Below are positions 47,771-58,571 of a DNA stretch of 64,000 nt, piece by piece; within the stretch, counting starts at the first letter, position 1; every line of letters begins with the position of its first letter. A model generated the notes under the pieces. That model was not told the DNA's origin. It saw only the letters and a list, made by a program, of their open reading frames with translations, and did no database searches. Position numbers and translations under genes: made by a program. This DNA comes from Cymbidium sinense (Eukaryota > Streptophyta > Magnoliopsida > Asparagales > Orchidaceae), in contig CM038225.1 of assembly GCA_021442155.1 (NCBI GenBank), forward strand, positions 84,456,925 through 84,520,924. Reading direction: 5' to 3'.

Positions 47771-48646
47771 TCTAATGGGCCTGGGAATTCTCTTAAGGTA
47801 GTTTGCCTTTATTTAGGTAATCTATGAATGGTTGCCTCCAATCTAACTCTTCATCTTTCTTGGCAATGGTAAGCTCCCCTTTAAGAGAGTAGTTTTTGAT
47901 GATTTCAATATCAATACAAGAAGAGACTTATCTATTTTAGATATTTATTGATATGGACTAATCCTCCGAACATGCCAACTCCTTGGCAAGCTTGGATAAA
48001 GCATATCCTATGATGTTATCTCCTCGAGGAATCTTATGAATGGTAACCTCTGGGATTTGGGCCAACCTCTCCATGGTCTACTTGTGGTAGTCATGGAGCT
48101 TGGGCTTTATAACCTTATAGGACCCAACGATTTGGTTGATAACTAGCTGAGAATCCCTAATGATGTTGATATTCTGGATGCTTAGAGTAAGGGCTCGGAC
48201 TTGCAATTAGTGCCTCTATTCAACTTTGTTGTTGGTGCAAATTGGAATGATGATATGATAATCTCATCACATTACGGTCTGGAGTTAAGAGAACTATTCC
48301 TACCCCTGCCTTTCTTGGAATAGTAGATTGTGATTATGCTCCTCTTTGAGAGGAAGCCTCACCATCAATGTACATCACCTAGTGGTGAATGCTAGTATCC
48401 CCTAAGTTCATGATTTATTCATCAGAGGGATCATCATTAAGCAGAGAGTCAGAAGGAAGTGGGTGTGCTACTAAGAAATCTGCCAGCACTTGTCCTCTCA
48501 CTGGACGGAGGGGTAAGAAGGTAATTTCAAACTACGAAAGGATCATGGACCAACATGCTAACCGTTTAGATAGTGTCAGCCATGTCATGAGATCTTTGTG
48601 GATTGATCCTAGAGATTAAGTTCACCTTATGAGGAAGCATGTAGTA

Positions 48647-49160
48647 CTATAGCATTTGGGATGCCAAGATTAAAACTAAGCAGTGCTTCTCAAGGGGTGG
48701 ATAATTAGCCTTAGTATGGATTAGACGATGGCTGAGGTAGTAGACTGCATTTTTCATCCCTTCGTCATTGGCTTGGGCCAACAAAGCACCAAGGGAGTCA
48801 TCTAACATAGCAGTGTAAAGTATGAGCAGCTTGCCTGGGATAGGGGCTACTAGTACCGGCGATGTCATCAGGTAATGCTTGATGTCTTCGAAGGCATGCT
48901 CACACTTGTCATCCCACTTGAACTTGGCATCTCTTTTGACAAATGCCAAGAATGGATGAATCTTCCTGATAGGTTGGATATAAAGAATCTTAGATATGCC
49001 AACCGCCCTTGAAATGATCTGAGTTGAGTTAAACTTTTAGGGGTGGCATTTTTAATATCCCCTTGATCTTCTTTGGATCAATTTTGATTCTCTAGTGTTG
49101 GACAAAAAACCCAAGAATTTTCCTTGAAGCAACTCTGAATACACTTCAAGGGGTTTATAT
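48647..49160 (-). pseudogene. G2 RNase H with end of RT
   Basis: The 100-codon open frame at 48647-48949 reads KWDDKCEHAFEDIKHYLMTS, PVLVAPIPGKLLILYTAMLD, DSLGALLAQ, YYLSHRLIHTKANYPPLEK: the RT/RNase H joint and RNase H start of Tat-type gypsy elements, with the first catalytic Asp in the LYTAMLD position. Upstream (48.96-49.16 kb) broken frames give GKFLGFF, RIKIDPKKIKGILKMPP and NLSGR-like residues of the RT thumb. The RT palm, with YxDD, is missing. Confidence 0.85.
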
Positions 49161-50404
49161 TGAGATTAAATAATATTGAGATTAAATTATATGGACCACT
49201 ATGTCAGGAGCCAATTTGATCATCTCTTCATAACTCCATGCAAAGCAGTCCTTAAACTCAGTCACAAGTCTAACTAACTCATTGGTTTCAATTTCATTCA
49301 ACAAAGAACTAATGTATGTCAGGCGTTCGGATCTTCTTAAGTTCGTAAGTTGATTTCCTTGAGCTCATCGATGGTTGACTTGATCTCTTCTTCAAAATTT
49401 GTCGGTGCATTTATGACTTTAAAATCATCTAGATCATCTGAAGTTTCTAAGCATAGCTCCTCATATGAGTTAATATGATTTTTAAAGAACCTATCAGATT
49501 CCAAATGATTAGTGATGACTAAGCAGTAATCGTCATTATTGATTGGACCCACTATACCGAATCCTAGTCCTGGTCTTGATTGAGAGGTTTTGCATTTGTT
49601 CTTACATATTCTTTTAAAGTAGTCTAACCTATGCTTTGACCAAGTATGTTGGATTAACCTTTTCTTTACTAAATTATGAACAGAAGATAAGTACCAATCA
49701 AAAGGTAATTATATTAAATCTTTATATGAATCATACTCAAGTTCTATATCAATTTCTTGACTTGAGGATGATGCTTCGAGAAAGAACCTCTGAGTCTTCA
49801 CACTTGTGGATGACATTGGGGCTTCCTTAACAACCAAACCCTTAGCTTTTTGAGAGGAATGTGGGATAAGAGCTAAGGTTCCCAACTAATGCCTAATTAT
49901 TTCACATATAGACTTAGATACACTTATACTTTGCTTTTGAGCCTAGTCTTCATCGATATCTAGCTCCAGTGTAACATCCAAGGGAATCTACTGCTGAGAA
50001 GAGTTGGCTAGTGTGCTAACTATATAAGACGCATCCTATGAACTAGATTCTATGTCTATATGGATAGTAAGTGTACTCCTAGCTGTTGGGACATATCTTC
50101 TACTAAATGGCCAATAATGAGGTTTTCCACCCTTAGGACTGCCTCTAAACTAGCCTCTTCCTCTTCCTGGTGGAGGTCAAGTCATCCTACATAATAGTTC
50201 GAATAGAGTAACGAACTATGGGTGGAATCTAATGTCAAGCTCCAATTCCATCTCCAAGTCTATTTCCACTCCATTTTATTATTATTTTTTTTTCATTTTG
50301 CCTTTTGTTTTCTTATTTATTTCTCTTTCTTTTTCTTTTTCATTATCTTTTGGTTTTATTTTTAAACTTTGGCCAAGTTCGCTATAATAAACTTGTTTTG
50401 TTTT
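49161..50404 (-). pseudogene. G2 pre-RT region, decayed
   Basis: A YEEM...PDIVVH motif at about 49165-49230 and KDCF just beyond are the usual sequence before RT. The acidic frame 49337-49552 (ITNHLESDRF, DDFKVINAP, EEEIKSTIDELKEINLRT) corresponds to the spacer before the RT-linked region in this lineage. A duplicated ATTGAGATTAAAT pair at about 49170-49195 marks the RT deletion joint. 50.2-50.4 kb is pyrimidine-rich and unassigned. Confidence 0.65.
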
Positions 50405-50601
50405 TAAACCCTAAACCCTACACCCTAAACCCTTACGCTAAACCCTAAACCCTAAAATCCTAAACCCTAAAACCTTAAACCCTAAACACTAAACCCTAAA
50501 CCCTAAACCTTAAACCTTAACCTTAAACCTTAAACCATATACCTCAAATCCTAAACCTAAATCTAATGTAATTAAATAAATTAAAAAATAAACCTAAACC
50601 C
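50405..50601. repeat. CCCTAAA block with GRP 5' flank
   Basis: Canonical repeats begin directly at the right end of G2 (TTTTTAAACCCTAAACCC). The GRP flank (CTAATGTAATTAAATAAATT) lies at about 50560-50585. Confidence 0.85.
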
Positions 50602-51056
50602 TCAGAATGGGTAGAACCTTCCACGAGAACAATCTAGATATGGTGGTGGAGCAGGAAGGAGGAGGTGACTTATCTTAGTGGTTGTGGGGGCAGGTCTTGG
50701 TAAAATATGGAGGTGGTGGCCAGAGTAGTGGTGGTCATGGAGGCAGGAGGAGCGATGGAGGATACAGCCGTGGTTGTGGTGGAGAGAGAGATAAGGGATA
50801 TGTTGGTGGATCCCACTACTTGAGAGGTCGGGTGGTCCTGATGGGAACTAGAGAAATTGAAGAACGATCGATCCGATCTGATGCTTATGCAGCTATGTCT
50901 TTACAATACGTATTATTCTGGTTTTGATTTTCTTTAGTTGTGCTCATTTTTTATCTATGTCATCACATGTGTCTTAGAAAACTTGGTGTGTTACTTGGTT
51001 GATGAAATCAAAAAGAAAAAATGTTAAATCTAAATTTGTTCTTTGTTACAAAAAGG
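50602..51056 (+). pseudogene. GRP: GRP 3' cDNA fragment, copy 6
   Basis: AGAATGGGTAGAACCTTCCA start, loss of part of the ITVNQA codons, then broken Gly-rich codons. From about 50700 the sense frame gives YGGGGQSSGGHGGRRSDGGY, SRGCGGERDKGYVGGSHY and a frameshift before the GNxRN end. The family 3' UTR follows, slightly shortened. The 81-codon frame at 50682-50927 covers the Gly-rich part in the true frame for much of its length. Pseudogene without RRM core. Confidence 0.85.
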
Positions 51057-54000
51057 AAAAACCAAAAAACCAAAAAACCTAAACTAGAACATATACCCCA
51101 AACCAAAAAAAAATCTAAACCTAAAATAAAAATACAAAAAACCTAAACATACATTAAAATAAACTAAACTAAAATAAATAAAACCTAAACCAAAACCTAA
51201 AATAAACTAAACCTAAAATAAATAAAATAAAAATAAACTAAAAATTAACCTAAACCTAAAATAAAAAATAAAACATAAAAATAAACCTAAAATAAAAACC
51301 TAAAACCTAAACCTAAAAAATAAAATAAAAACCTAAATCTAAACCTAAAAATAAAAATAGAAACTAAAACTAAATCTTAAAAAATAAAATAAAAATTAAA
51401 CTAAACTAAAAGATAAACCTAAACCTAAACCTAAATCAAAAAAATAAATTAGAATAAAAAACATAAACTAAAATAAATAAACCTAAAATACATAAACTAA
51501 ACTAAGTAAAAAAAAATACCTAAATAGAAATAAAAAATAAAGAAAAAACTATAATGAATAAAAAATAAAATAAATAAACTAAAACCTACAAGTTTACTTA
51601 ATTTAAAAAAAAACCTAAACACTAAACACTAAACCCTAAACCTTAAAACCTAAACACTAAACCTGAAACCCTAAAACTTACCCTAAACCTTAAACCCTAA
51701 ACCCTAAATAAAAATAATAATAAAAAAACCCTAACCCTAAAACTAACCATAAACCCTAAACCCTAAACCATAAACCTACAACATCAAACCCTAAACCCTA
51801 AACCCTAAACACAAAAAGACCCTGAACCCTAAACCATAAAACCTACATAAAAAAATATAAAAAAATAATAAAACCTTAACTCTAAACCCTAAACCCTAAA
51901 ACTAACCCTAAACCTTAAACCTACAACCCTAAATCCTAAATCCTAAATGCTAGAACCCTAAACCCTAAACCATAAACCCTAAACCTTAAACACGAAACCC
52001 TAAAACCCTAAACCCTAAACCTTAAACACTAAATCCTAAACCCCAAACCCTAAAATCTACAACCCTAAACCCTAAACCCTAAACACTAAACACCAAACCC
52101 TAGACCTTAAACCACAGACCCTAAACCCTAAAAACATGAAAATCTAAACCTAAAAACAAAATAAATAAAAAAACATAAACCTAAATAAAAATAAAATAAA
52201 ATAAAACCTAAAATAAAACTTAAACCTAAACCTAAACCTAAACCTAAACCTATAAATAAAAAAAATAAAAAATAAAAACTAAACTACAATAAAAGAAGCA
52301 AAAATTGAAACTAGACTAAAAAATAAAATAAAACTAAAAATAAAATAAAACCTAAACATAAAAAAAAATTAAAGTAAACCTAAAATAAAATAAAATAAAA
52401 ACTAAAAAAATCTAAATCTAAAAAATAAGCCTAAAAATAAATAATAAATAAAACCTAAATCCTAAACTAAAAAAAACATAAACTTAAACTTAAATAAACT
52501 AAACTAAAATTAATAAAACTTAAACTTAAACCTAAAATAAACTAAACCTAAACCCTAAACTAAATAAAATAAAATAAACTAAAATTAAACTTAAACCTAA
52601 TCTAAAAAAAGCTAAAAAAAACTTTAAATAAAATTGTAAAACCTAAACCTAAAAAAAATATAAACTTAAACCTAAATCTAAAAATAAAAAATAAAACTAA
52701 GAACATAAACCTTAAAAATATAAAAAAATAAAACTAAACTAAAAAATAAACATAAACCTAAACCTAAACTTAAAAAATAAACAAAATTAAATAAAAATAA
52801 AAAATAAACCTAAATAAAAACAAAAAATAAAATAAACTAAAGTAAATAAAAATAAACTAAATAAACCTAAACATTCTGGTTAATTAAAACTCTAAACCCT
52901 AAACCCTAAACCCTAAACCACTAAACCCTAAACCAAAACTAAACCTAAAACTAAAAACCCTAAACCTAAACCTACAACCCTAAACCACAAACAAATCTAA
53001 ACCCTAAAGTTTAAACTCTAAACTAACCCTAACCATAAACCCATAAATCTAACTCAAAACCATAAACCCTACACTCTAAACTAACCCAAAACCCAAAACT
53101 TGAACCCTAAAAATCCTAAACCCAAAAGCCTAAACACTAAACCCTAAACCTTAAACCCTAAAATAACCATAAACCCTAAACCCTAAACCCTAAAAATTCT
53201 AAACCCTAAAGCCTAAATTTAAAACCTAGAAATCTGACCCTAAACTAAATAAAAAATAAAATAAAATAACTAAAAAACTAAACCTAAATAAAATAAAATA
53301 CAATAAAACCCTAAAACCTAAAATAAAATATTATAAAAGTAAAATAAATAAAATAAAGTAAATAAAACCTAAACTAAATTAAAAATAAACTAAACTTTAG
53401 AATAAACCCTAATAAATAAAATAAAAACTAAATGTAAAATAAAAAAAACCTTTAAATAAAATAAACAAAAAACTAAATAAAAACATAAACCTAAAAAATA
53501 AACCTAGAAGTAAATAAAAAATAAAACCCAAACCCTAAAGTAACAAAAAACTAAACTTAAAATGAAAATAAAATAAACAGATTAAAATAAACCTAAACTT
53601 AAACTAAAATAAACTAAACTAAATTAAATAAAACCTAAAATAAATTAAACCTAGACTAAATAAAATAAAATAAACTAAAAATTAGCTAAACCAAAATAAA
53701 AAAATAAAACTTAAAAATAAACCTAAAATAAAAATGTAAAACCTAAACCTAAAATTGAAATAAAAGCCTAAACCTAAAAAATAAAGAATAAAACCTAAAA
53801 ATAAATAAAAAATAAAAAAACTAAACTAAAATATACTTAAACCTAAAAAATAAACTGAAATAAAAAATCTAAACTAAAATAAATAAACCTAAAATAAATA
53901 AACTAAACTAAATAAAAGTTAAAAATAAACCTAAATGAAAATAAAAAATAAAATGAACTAAATTAAATAAAAAATAAACTAAATAAACCTAAACCTATCT

Positions 54001-54321
54001 CTTTACTTAATTTTTTTTAAAAAACCCCTAACCCCTAAATCCTAAACCATAAACCCTAAGCCATAAATCTACAACACTAAACCTATAACCCTAAACCCTA
54101 AAATATAAAAAACCCTAAAGCCTACACCCTAAACCTTAAACTTTAAACCCAAAACCCAAAATCCTAAACCATAAACCATAAACCCTAAAACACTAAACCC
54201 TAAGCCGAAAATCCTAAACCCTAAACCTTAAATGCTAATCCTAAACCCTAAACCCTAAACCCCAAACCATAAACCTAAACCTGAAGTAACTAAATAAATT
54301 AAAAAAATAAGCCTAAACCCT
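51057..54321. repeat. Telomere-like block with three boxes
   Basis: AAATAAA/CCTAAA-type at 51.1-51.58, 52.14-52.87 and 53.22-53.99 kb, each followed by a box (51588; a weak one at 52869; 53992) and a CCCTAAA-type stretch. The last leads to GRP copy 7 after 330 bp. No gene. Confidence 0.82.
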
Positions 54322-54811
54322 AAGAAAGGGCATAACCTTGATAGTAGGAATATCATCATCTACCAGGCTTAGTCTAGATCTAGTGATGGAGGCGAAGGAG
54401 GATGCAGTAGCTATTACAATGTTGGTGGGATCTGGAGGAGTTGGTACATATGGAGGTTGTGGTCAGAGTAGTGGTGGTTATTGAGGTGGGAGGAGCAATG
54501 GAGGTTACAGCCGTGGTGGTGGCGAAGAGATAGATCTGGGATATGATGGTGGATCCCACTACTCGAGAGGTCAGGGTGATTCTGATGGGAACTGGAGAAA
54601 CTAAAAAATGGCCTATCAAATCTACCGCTTACGGAACTGTGTCTTTACATTAGAGATGATTCTAATTATCTAGGGGTTTTTATTTGCTCTATGTGTGCTC
54701 ATTTATTATCTATGTCATCACTTCTATCTTAGAAAACTTGGTGTGTTACTTGGTTGATGAAATCAAAAAGAAGAAATGTTGAATATGAATTTATTCTCTA
54801 TTATTAAAAAA
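54322..54811 (+). pseudogene. GRP: GRP 3' cDNA fragment, copy 7
   Basis: Starts AAGAAAGGGCATAACCTTGA. Codons for the last RRM residues, then GCTTAG with the shared nonsense codon, then SRSSDGGEGG and a Gly-rich stretch with an in-frame stop (TTATTGAGG), GGRSNGGYSRGGGE, GYDGGSHYSRG and NGNW-R-N end near 54602. 3' UTR and a short A run join the repeats. The minus-strand frame at 54380-54619 is a shadow. Confidence 0.85.
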
Positions 54812-55921
54812 CCAAAATTCCTAAACCCTAAACCAAAAATAAAATAATAATAATAAAATAATAAAAAAAACCTAACCCTAAACCCTAAACACTAAACCTA
54901 GAGCCCTAAACCCTAAACTCTAAACCCTAAGCCCTAAGCCTTATACCCTAAACACTAAACCCTATAAACCCTAAATTTTAAAGCCTAAACACTAAACCCT
55001 AAACCCTAAACCCTAACCCTAAATCTTAAATCCTAAAACCCTAAACCCTAAAACCCTAAAGCTGAAATCCTAAACCCTAAACCATGAACCCTAAACCTTA
55101 ACCCTAAATCCTAAATCTTAAAACCCTAAACCCTAAAACCCTAAACCTTAAACCTAAAATATAAACTAAACTAAACCTAAACCTAAACTTAAACTAAAAT
55201 AAATAAACCTAAAATAAATAAACTAAACTAAAAAAATAAACCTAAATAAAATTAAAAAAATAAAATAAACAAAAATAAATAAAAATTAAACTAAGTAAAC
55301 TAAATAAACCTAAACCTAAGAGTTTACTTTATTTTATTTAAAAAAACCCTAAACCAAAAAACTTAAACCCTAAACCCTAAATCCTAAACCCTAAATCCTA
55401 ATCCTACAACACTAAACCTACAACCCTAAACCTATAACCCTAAACCATAATTCGTAAACACTAACCCTAAAAAACTGTAAACACTAAAACCTAAAACCTA
55501 ACCCTAAACCCTAAACCCTAAAAGCATAAAACCTAAAACCCTATACCCTAAACCCTAAACCCTAAACCCTAAAGCCTAAACAATAAACCCTAAACCCTAA
55601 ACCTTAAACACTAACCCTAAACCCTAAACACTAAAACCCTAAACCCTAAAATTCTAAACCCTAAACCCTAACCCCTAAAAACCTAAAAACTTAAACCTAA
55701 AAAATAAAATAAAAATAAAACTCAACTAAAAATAAACATCAATGTAAACTAAACCAAAACCTAAAAAATAAACTAAAATAAAAAACCTAAACTAAAATAA
55801 ATAAACCATAAATAAATAAACTAAACTAAATAAAAATAAAAATAAACCAAATTGAACATATAAAATTAAAATAAACTTAAAAAAATAAAAAGAAAACTAA
55901 ATAAACCTAAATAAACTTAAA
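54812..55921. repeat. Telomere-like block with box at 55314
   Basis: CCCTAAA-type, a short AAATAAA stretch, box CTAAGAGTTTACTTTATTTT, CCCTAAA-type to 55.69 kb, then AAATAAA-type. No gene. Confidence 0.82.
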
Positions 55922-56029
55922 TTTCTATCCATGTCATCGCTTATGTATTAGAAACTTTGGGGTGCTACTTGGTTGATGAAATCAAAAAGAAGAAATATTG
56001 AGTCAAAATTTATTCTCGGTTAAAAAAAA
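55922..56029 (+). pseudogene. GRP 3' UTR fragment, copy 8
   Basis: Only the last about 100 bp of the GRP 3' UTR (TCTATCCATGTCATCGCTTA, GGTTGATGAAATCAAAAAGA) and the A run. It is 5'-truncated inside the 3' UTR and abuts AAATAAA repeats. Confidence 0.8.
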
Positions 56030-57201
56030 CCTTAAACCCTAAACTAAAAGTTAAACTATAAACCCTAAACCCTAAACTAACCCTAAACCCTAAAAAGTTA
56101 AAAACCTAAACCTAAACTAAATAAAACCTAAAAATAAAATAAATAAAAACCTAAACACTAAATTAAATAAAACCTAAAAATAAAATAAATAAAATAAAAA
56201 AGTAAAATAAAATAAAAGCATAAACTAAATCCAAAACCTTAACCTAAACCAAAACCTAAACCTAAAAAAGAAAATAAAATAAAACAAACTAAACTAAAAC
56301 AAAATAAATAAAAACCTAAATTGAACAAAAAAGTAAAAACTTAAGTGAAATAAAAATGGAACCTAAAATAAAAATAAAATAAACCTAAAATATAATAAAA
56401 TAAAACTAAATAAAAACCTAATCTTTAAAAATAAACCTAAAAATAAATAAAAAAACCTAAACCCTAAACTTAAAAAAAACTAGACCTATAATAAAAAGAA
56501 AATAAACAAAATAAAATAAACATAAACCAAAAATAAAATAAAATAAACTAAAATAAATAAAACCTAAACCTAAACGAAACTAAAGAAACTAAACTAAAAG
56601 TAAACCTAAACCTAAAGTAAAAAATAAAACCTAAAAACAAACCTAAAATGAAAACCTAAAACCTAGACCTAAACCAAAAAATAAAAAATAAAACCTAAAT
56701 ATAAAACAAAAAATAAAAATAAAACTCCGCAAAAAATTAAACCTAAACCTAAATAATAAACTAAAGTAAAAGTCCTCTAACTAAAAATAAAAAATAAACC
56801 TAAATAATAAAAAAAAAATTTAACTCAAATAAATAAAAAATAAACTAAATAAATGAAATAAACCTAAACCTACCGGTTTACTTAATTTAAAAAAAAATAC
56901 TCTAAACCTTAAACCCTAAACCCTAAAACTATCCCTAAACCCTAAAACCCAAAGCACAAACCCTAAAAACTAAACCCTAAACCCTAAAATCCTAAACACT
57001 AATCCTTAAACCCTAAACCATAAAACACTAAACCTTAAACCTTAAACCCTAAACCCTAAACCCTAAACCCTAAAACCTACAACCCTCAAACCTAAACCCT
57101 AAACCCTAAACCCCAAACCCTAAACCCTAAATCATAAACCCTAAACTAACCCTAAACCCTTAATTAACCTTAAACCCTACACCCTACTAACCCTAAACCC
57201 C
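56030..57201. repeat. Telomere-like block with box at 56868
   Basis: CCCTAAA, then AAATAAA-type, box CCTACCGGTTTACTTAATTT at 56868-56890, then CCCTAAA-type. Unlike other copies, the sequence before 57202 lacks the AAGTAACTAAATAAATT flank. Confidence 0.82.
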
Positions 57202-57647
57202 AAGAATAGTGAACTTGATGGAACATCACCATCAAGGCTCGCCTAGAGGTGGAGGCAAGTTGGATTTGGTGATTATCATAGTGGTGGTGGGGATCTAGAG
57301 GTGCTGGGATATAAAGGTGGAGCAAGTGGTTTTGGAGGTAGGAGTGACTGGAGGTTACATCTATGGTGGTTACAGAGGAGAGATTGGGTATATGACGCAT
57401 CCGCTACTCATGAGGGGAGGTTCTATGAATTATAGAAATTGAAGAACGATCTATTCGATCTGATGTTTATGGAACTGTGTCTTTATAGTAGAGACAATTA
57501 TATTTATCTAAGGTTTTTGATTTGTAATATGGGTGCTTAATTTTTATCTAAGTCATTGCTTGTATCTTAGAAAACTCGGGGGGTTACTTGGTTGATGAAT
57601 ATAAAAAAAAATATTGAATCTCAATTTATTTTTGTTCAAAAAAAAAC
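57202..57647 (+). pseudogene. GRP: GRP 3' cDNA fragment, copy 9
   Basis: AAGAATAGTGAACTTGATGG, AACATCACCATCAA, then a deletion removing part of the VNQAQSRS codons, a decayed Gly-rich stretch, and a disturbed C-terminal region (CCGCTACTCATGAGG). The 3' UTR is present with substitutions, and an A run lies at about 57639-57647. Most decayed of the longer copies. Confidence 0.78.
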
Positions 57648-57806
57648 CTTAAACCCTAAACCCTAAACCCTAAACCCTAAAACCCTAAACCCTAAACCCT
57701 AAACCCTAAACCCTAAAACTTACAACCCTTAACCCTAAACCCCAAACCCTAAACCTTAAACCATAAAGTAACCTTAAACACTAAACTCTAAACTAAACCT
57801 AAACCC
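57648..57806. repeat. CCCTAAA block between adjacent GRP copies
   Basis: About 160 bp with the best run of perfect CCCTAAA heptamers in the window (about 57655-57715), starting at the A run of copy 9. Confidence 0.88.
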
Positions 57807-58294
57807 AAAGAATCCACAACCATGACGGAGGAACATCAACATGAACTAGGCTCTAGATCCTGGTGGTGGAGGCAAAGTTGAAGGTGGTTGTTACCGCAAT
57901 GGTGGTAGAGGATCTAGAGGTACTGGTGGATATGAAGGTGGTCGTTGGAGCAGTGGGGGTAATGGTGGTGAGAGGAATGACAGAGGCTATAGATGTGGTG
58001 GTGGCGGAGGGAGAGATTAGGGATATCATGGTGAATCCCGCAACACGACAGGTAGGGGTGGTCCTAATGGGATCTGGAGAAATTGAAGAACAGCCAGTCC
58101 TATCTGCTGCTTATGGAATTGTGTCTTTATAGTAGAGATAGTTTTACTTATCTAGGGATTTTTATTTTTTCTATGGGTGCTCATTCTTAATCTATGTAGC
58201 TGATGGGGTCTTAGAAAACTTGGGGTGGTACTTGCTTGATGAAATAAAAAAAAGAAACATTGAATCTAAATTTATTCTCTGTTAAAAAAAAAAA
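57807..58294 (+). pseudogene. GRP: GRP 3' cDNA fragment, copy 10
   Basis: AAAGAATCCACAACCATGAC start, GGAACATCAACATGAAC, then CTCTAGATCCTGGTGGTGGA. Gly-rich codons (RGSRGTGGYEGGR, GGNGGERNDRGYRCGGGGGR) run to an in-frame stop near 58018, then a region like GYHGESRNTTG and the NGxWRN end near 58086. 3' UTR and an A run (about 58283-58293) join AACCTTAAACCC. The Val-rich frame at 57863-58132 is out of frame. Confidence 0.82.
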
Positions 58295-58571
58295 CCTTAA
58301 ACCCTAAACTAAAACTTTAACCCTAAACCAAAAACCTAAACCTTAAACCCTAAACCCTAAAACATAAAAACCCTAGACCCTAAACCGTAAACCCAAAACC
58401 CTAAACCATAAACCCTAAACCCTAAACCCTAAACACTAAACATAAAACTCTAAATCTTAAACCCTAAACCCTAAACCAATAAACCCTAAATTGTAAAACT
58501 TAAGACACTCAACCCTAAACCCTAAACCCCAAACCTTAAACCCTAAACCCTAGCCCTTAACCCTAAAGCTT
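58295..58571. repeat. CCCTAAA block up to G3
   Basis: Canonical and near-canonical repeats ending at CCTAAAGCTTGAATAAAG, the same junction as at about 42690. Confidence 0.85.

Larger units (their letters stand above)
42691..50404 (-). mobile_element. Gypsy remnant G2 (Tat/Athila type), minus strand
   Basis: Right to left: decayed pre-RT region (49.2-50.4 kb), end of RT (48.96-49.16 kb), RNase H (48.65-48.95 kb), integrase (46.88-47.77 kb), 3' region of tandem units (44.55-46.75 kb), and AT-rich terminal DNA (42.69-44.55 kb). No gag, no protease and no 5' LTR: the right end stops at CCCTAAA repeats at 50405. Deletions: the RT core between VVH and LNPLK (about 49.16 kb), and about 250 bp around the integrase zinc-finger region at about 47.65 kb that G3 still has. 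The left 5 kb is duplicated as G3. Confidence 0.8.
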
